41,867 nt of DNA from Planctomycetota bacterium (GTDB lineage: Bacteria > Planctomycetota > Phycisphaerae > Phycisphaerales > SM1A02): assembly GCA_022566535.1 (NCBI GenBank), contig JADFIR010000028.1:1-41867 (forward strand), in the 5' to 3' direction. The translations under genes and the position numbers were made by a program. Positions 41,516-41,867 of the stretch are shown one piece after another. The notes under the pieces were generated by a model that had not been told where the DNA came from, did not search any database, and saw only the letters and a list, made by a program, of their open reading frames with translations. The stretch's first letter is position 1. Every line of letters starts with the position of its first letter.

Positions 41516-41867
41516 CTATTTCGTCTGGCGAGTAAGGTGGCGCAACTTCCGCTCGATCAGATCCACCACGTCGTGGAGCAGGCCCTCAGCCTGCATCGAC
41601 CACACCCCCCAACGCGTGTCGAACGGGTCTTGGGCGAGCTCGAGCCCGTCGCGCAGCGTACGTTTCATTCGCCGGGTGGGAAGCGCGCGCGCGAACGCAC
41701 GCTCCATCGGAACCGCCAATTGCAGATCGGCTGGTGAGGGCACGACGACGGCCAGGGGATCGTCGCTGTGGTCGGTGTGATACTCGACCGTCCACCGCCA
41801 ACATTCACCGTGCCAGGCAACATCTTCCGTGACCCCGTTGAGTGCCATCACGCGGCCGCGGAACCGG
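41516..41867 (-). CDS. conserved protein of unknown function, possibly cut by window edge
   Basis: The frame is open to the window edge. A likely start is ATG 41848 (MALNGVTEDVAWHGECWRWT), giving 110 residues, but GTG 41851 or a start beyond the edge cannot be excluded. Features are LAVVVPSPADLQLAVPMERA and KRTLRDGLELAQDPFDTRWG, followed by a Leu/Lys/Arg-rich C-terminal helix. There is no signal or membrane segment. No named domain is recognised. The dense hydrophobic and charged pattern and the long intact frame support a real gene. Confidence 0.6.
   Translation of the reverse strand, partial: RFRGRVMALNGVTEDVAWHGECWRWTVEYHTDHSDDPLAVVVPSPADLQLAVPMERAFARALPTRRMKRTLRDGLELAQDPFDTRWGVWSMQAEGLLHDVVDLIERKLRHLTRQTK

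Overview
The window looks like chromosomal DNA of an uncultured-type planctomycete, possibly of the Phycisphaerae side of the phylum. The evidence is a complete 16S rRNA gene with planctomycete-type signature positions and no 23S or 5S gene beside it, a secreted protease ending in two planctomycete-style dockerin-like repeats, high GC, weak Shine-Dalgarno use and many dispersed intergenic repeats. This assignment is inference from the sequence alone.

Layout. 0-2.3 kb: the 5' part of an alpha/beta hydrolase, a secreted cupredoxin behind a perfect FNR-type box, two more FNR-type boxes that now lead only to a broken DUF5615 gene, and a 5'-truncated ComF-like gene. 2.25-4.5 kb: an isolated 16S transcription unit with its own promoter, leader and intrinsic terminator. 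4.6-6.8 kb: two different TIR proteins, a candidate defence pair. 7-10.2 kb: a DUF7544-like membrane protein, a REP-associated tyrosine transposase (RayT), a zinc-ribbon protein and yidD. 10.2-20.2 kb: a tight six-gene operon on the minus strand with three SPFH (HflK/HflC/flotillin-like) membrane proteins, an ABC ATPase, an ABC-2 permease and a large conserved protein. A second ABC-2 permease is divergent at 20.5 kb.

21.7-33 kb is an accessory mosaic. It carries an ankyrin lipoprotein, an HNH nuclease, a small membrane protein, a methyltransferase, a GGDEF/EAL signalling protein, an unknown 219-aa protein, a glycosyltransferase and aminotransferase pair, and transposase debris. Two cargo segments in it (23.1-24.8 kb and 29.1-29.8 kb) share the same flanks: an IS1380-like transposase fragment on the left and a diverged repeat of about 210 bp on the right. 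Each also contains an attC-like folded site. They look like relics of integron-type cassettes without an integrase.

33-41.9 kb: uvrA, a subtilase with dockerin-like repeats, a phosphoribosyltransferase-hydrolase fusion with substitutions at the key sites of both halves, a two-gene AAA ATPase plus PIN-like module (candidate defence or toxin system), and a partial conserved gene at the right edge.

Recurring short repeats with a GGGGACGG core lie near RayT and at several other intergenic sites, so the window shows both a possible mobiliser and its possible targets. Positions of non-coding sites were counted by eye and may be off by a base.
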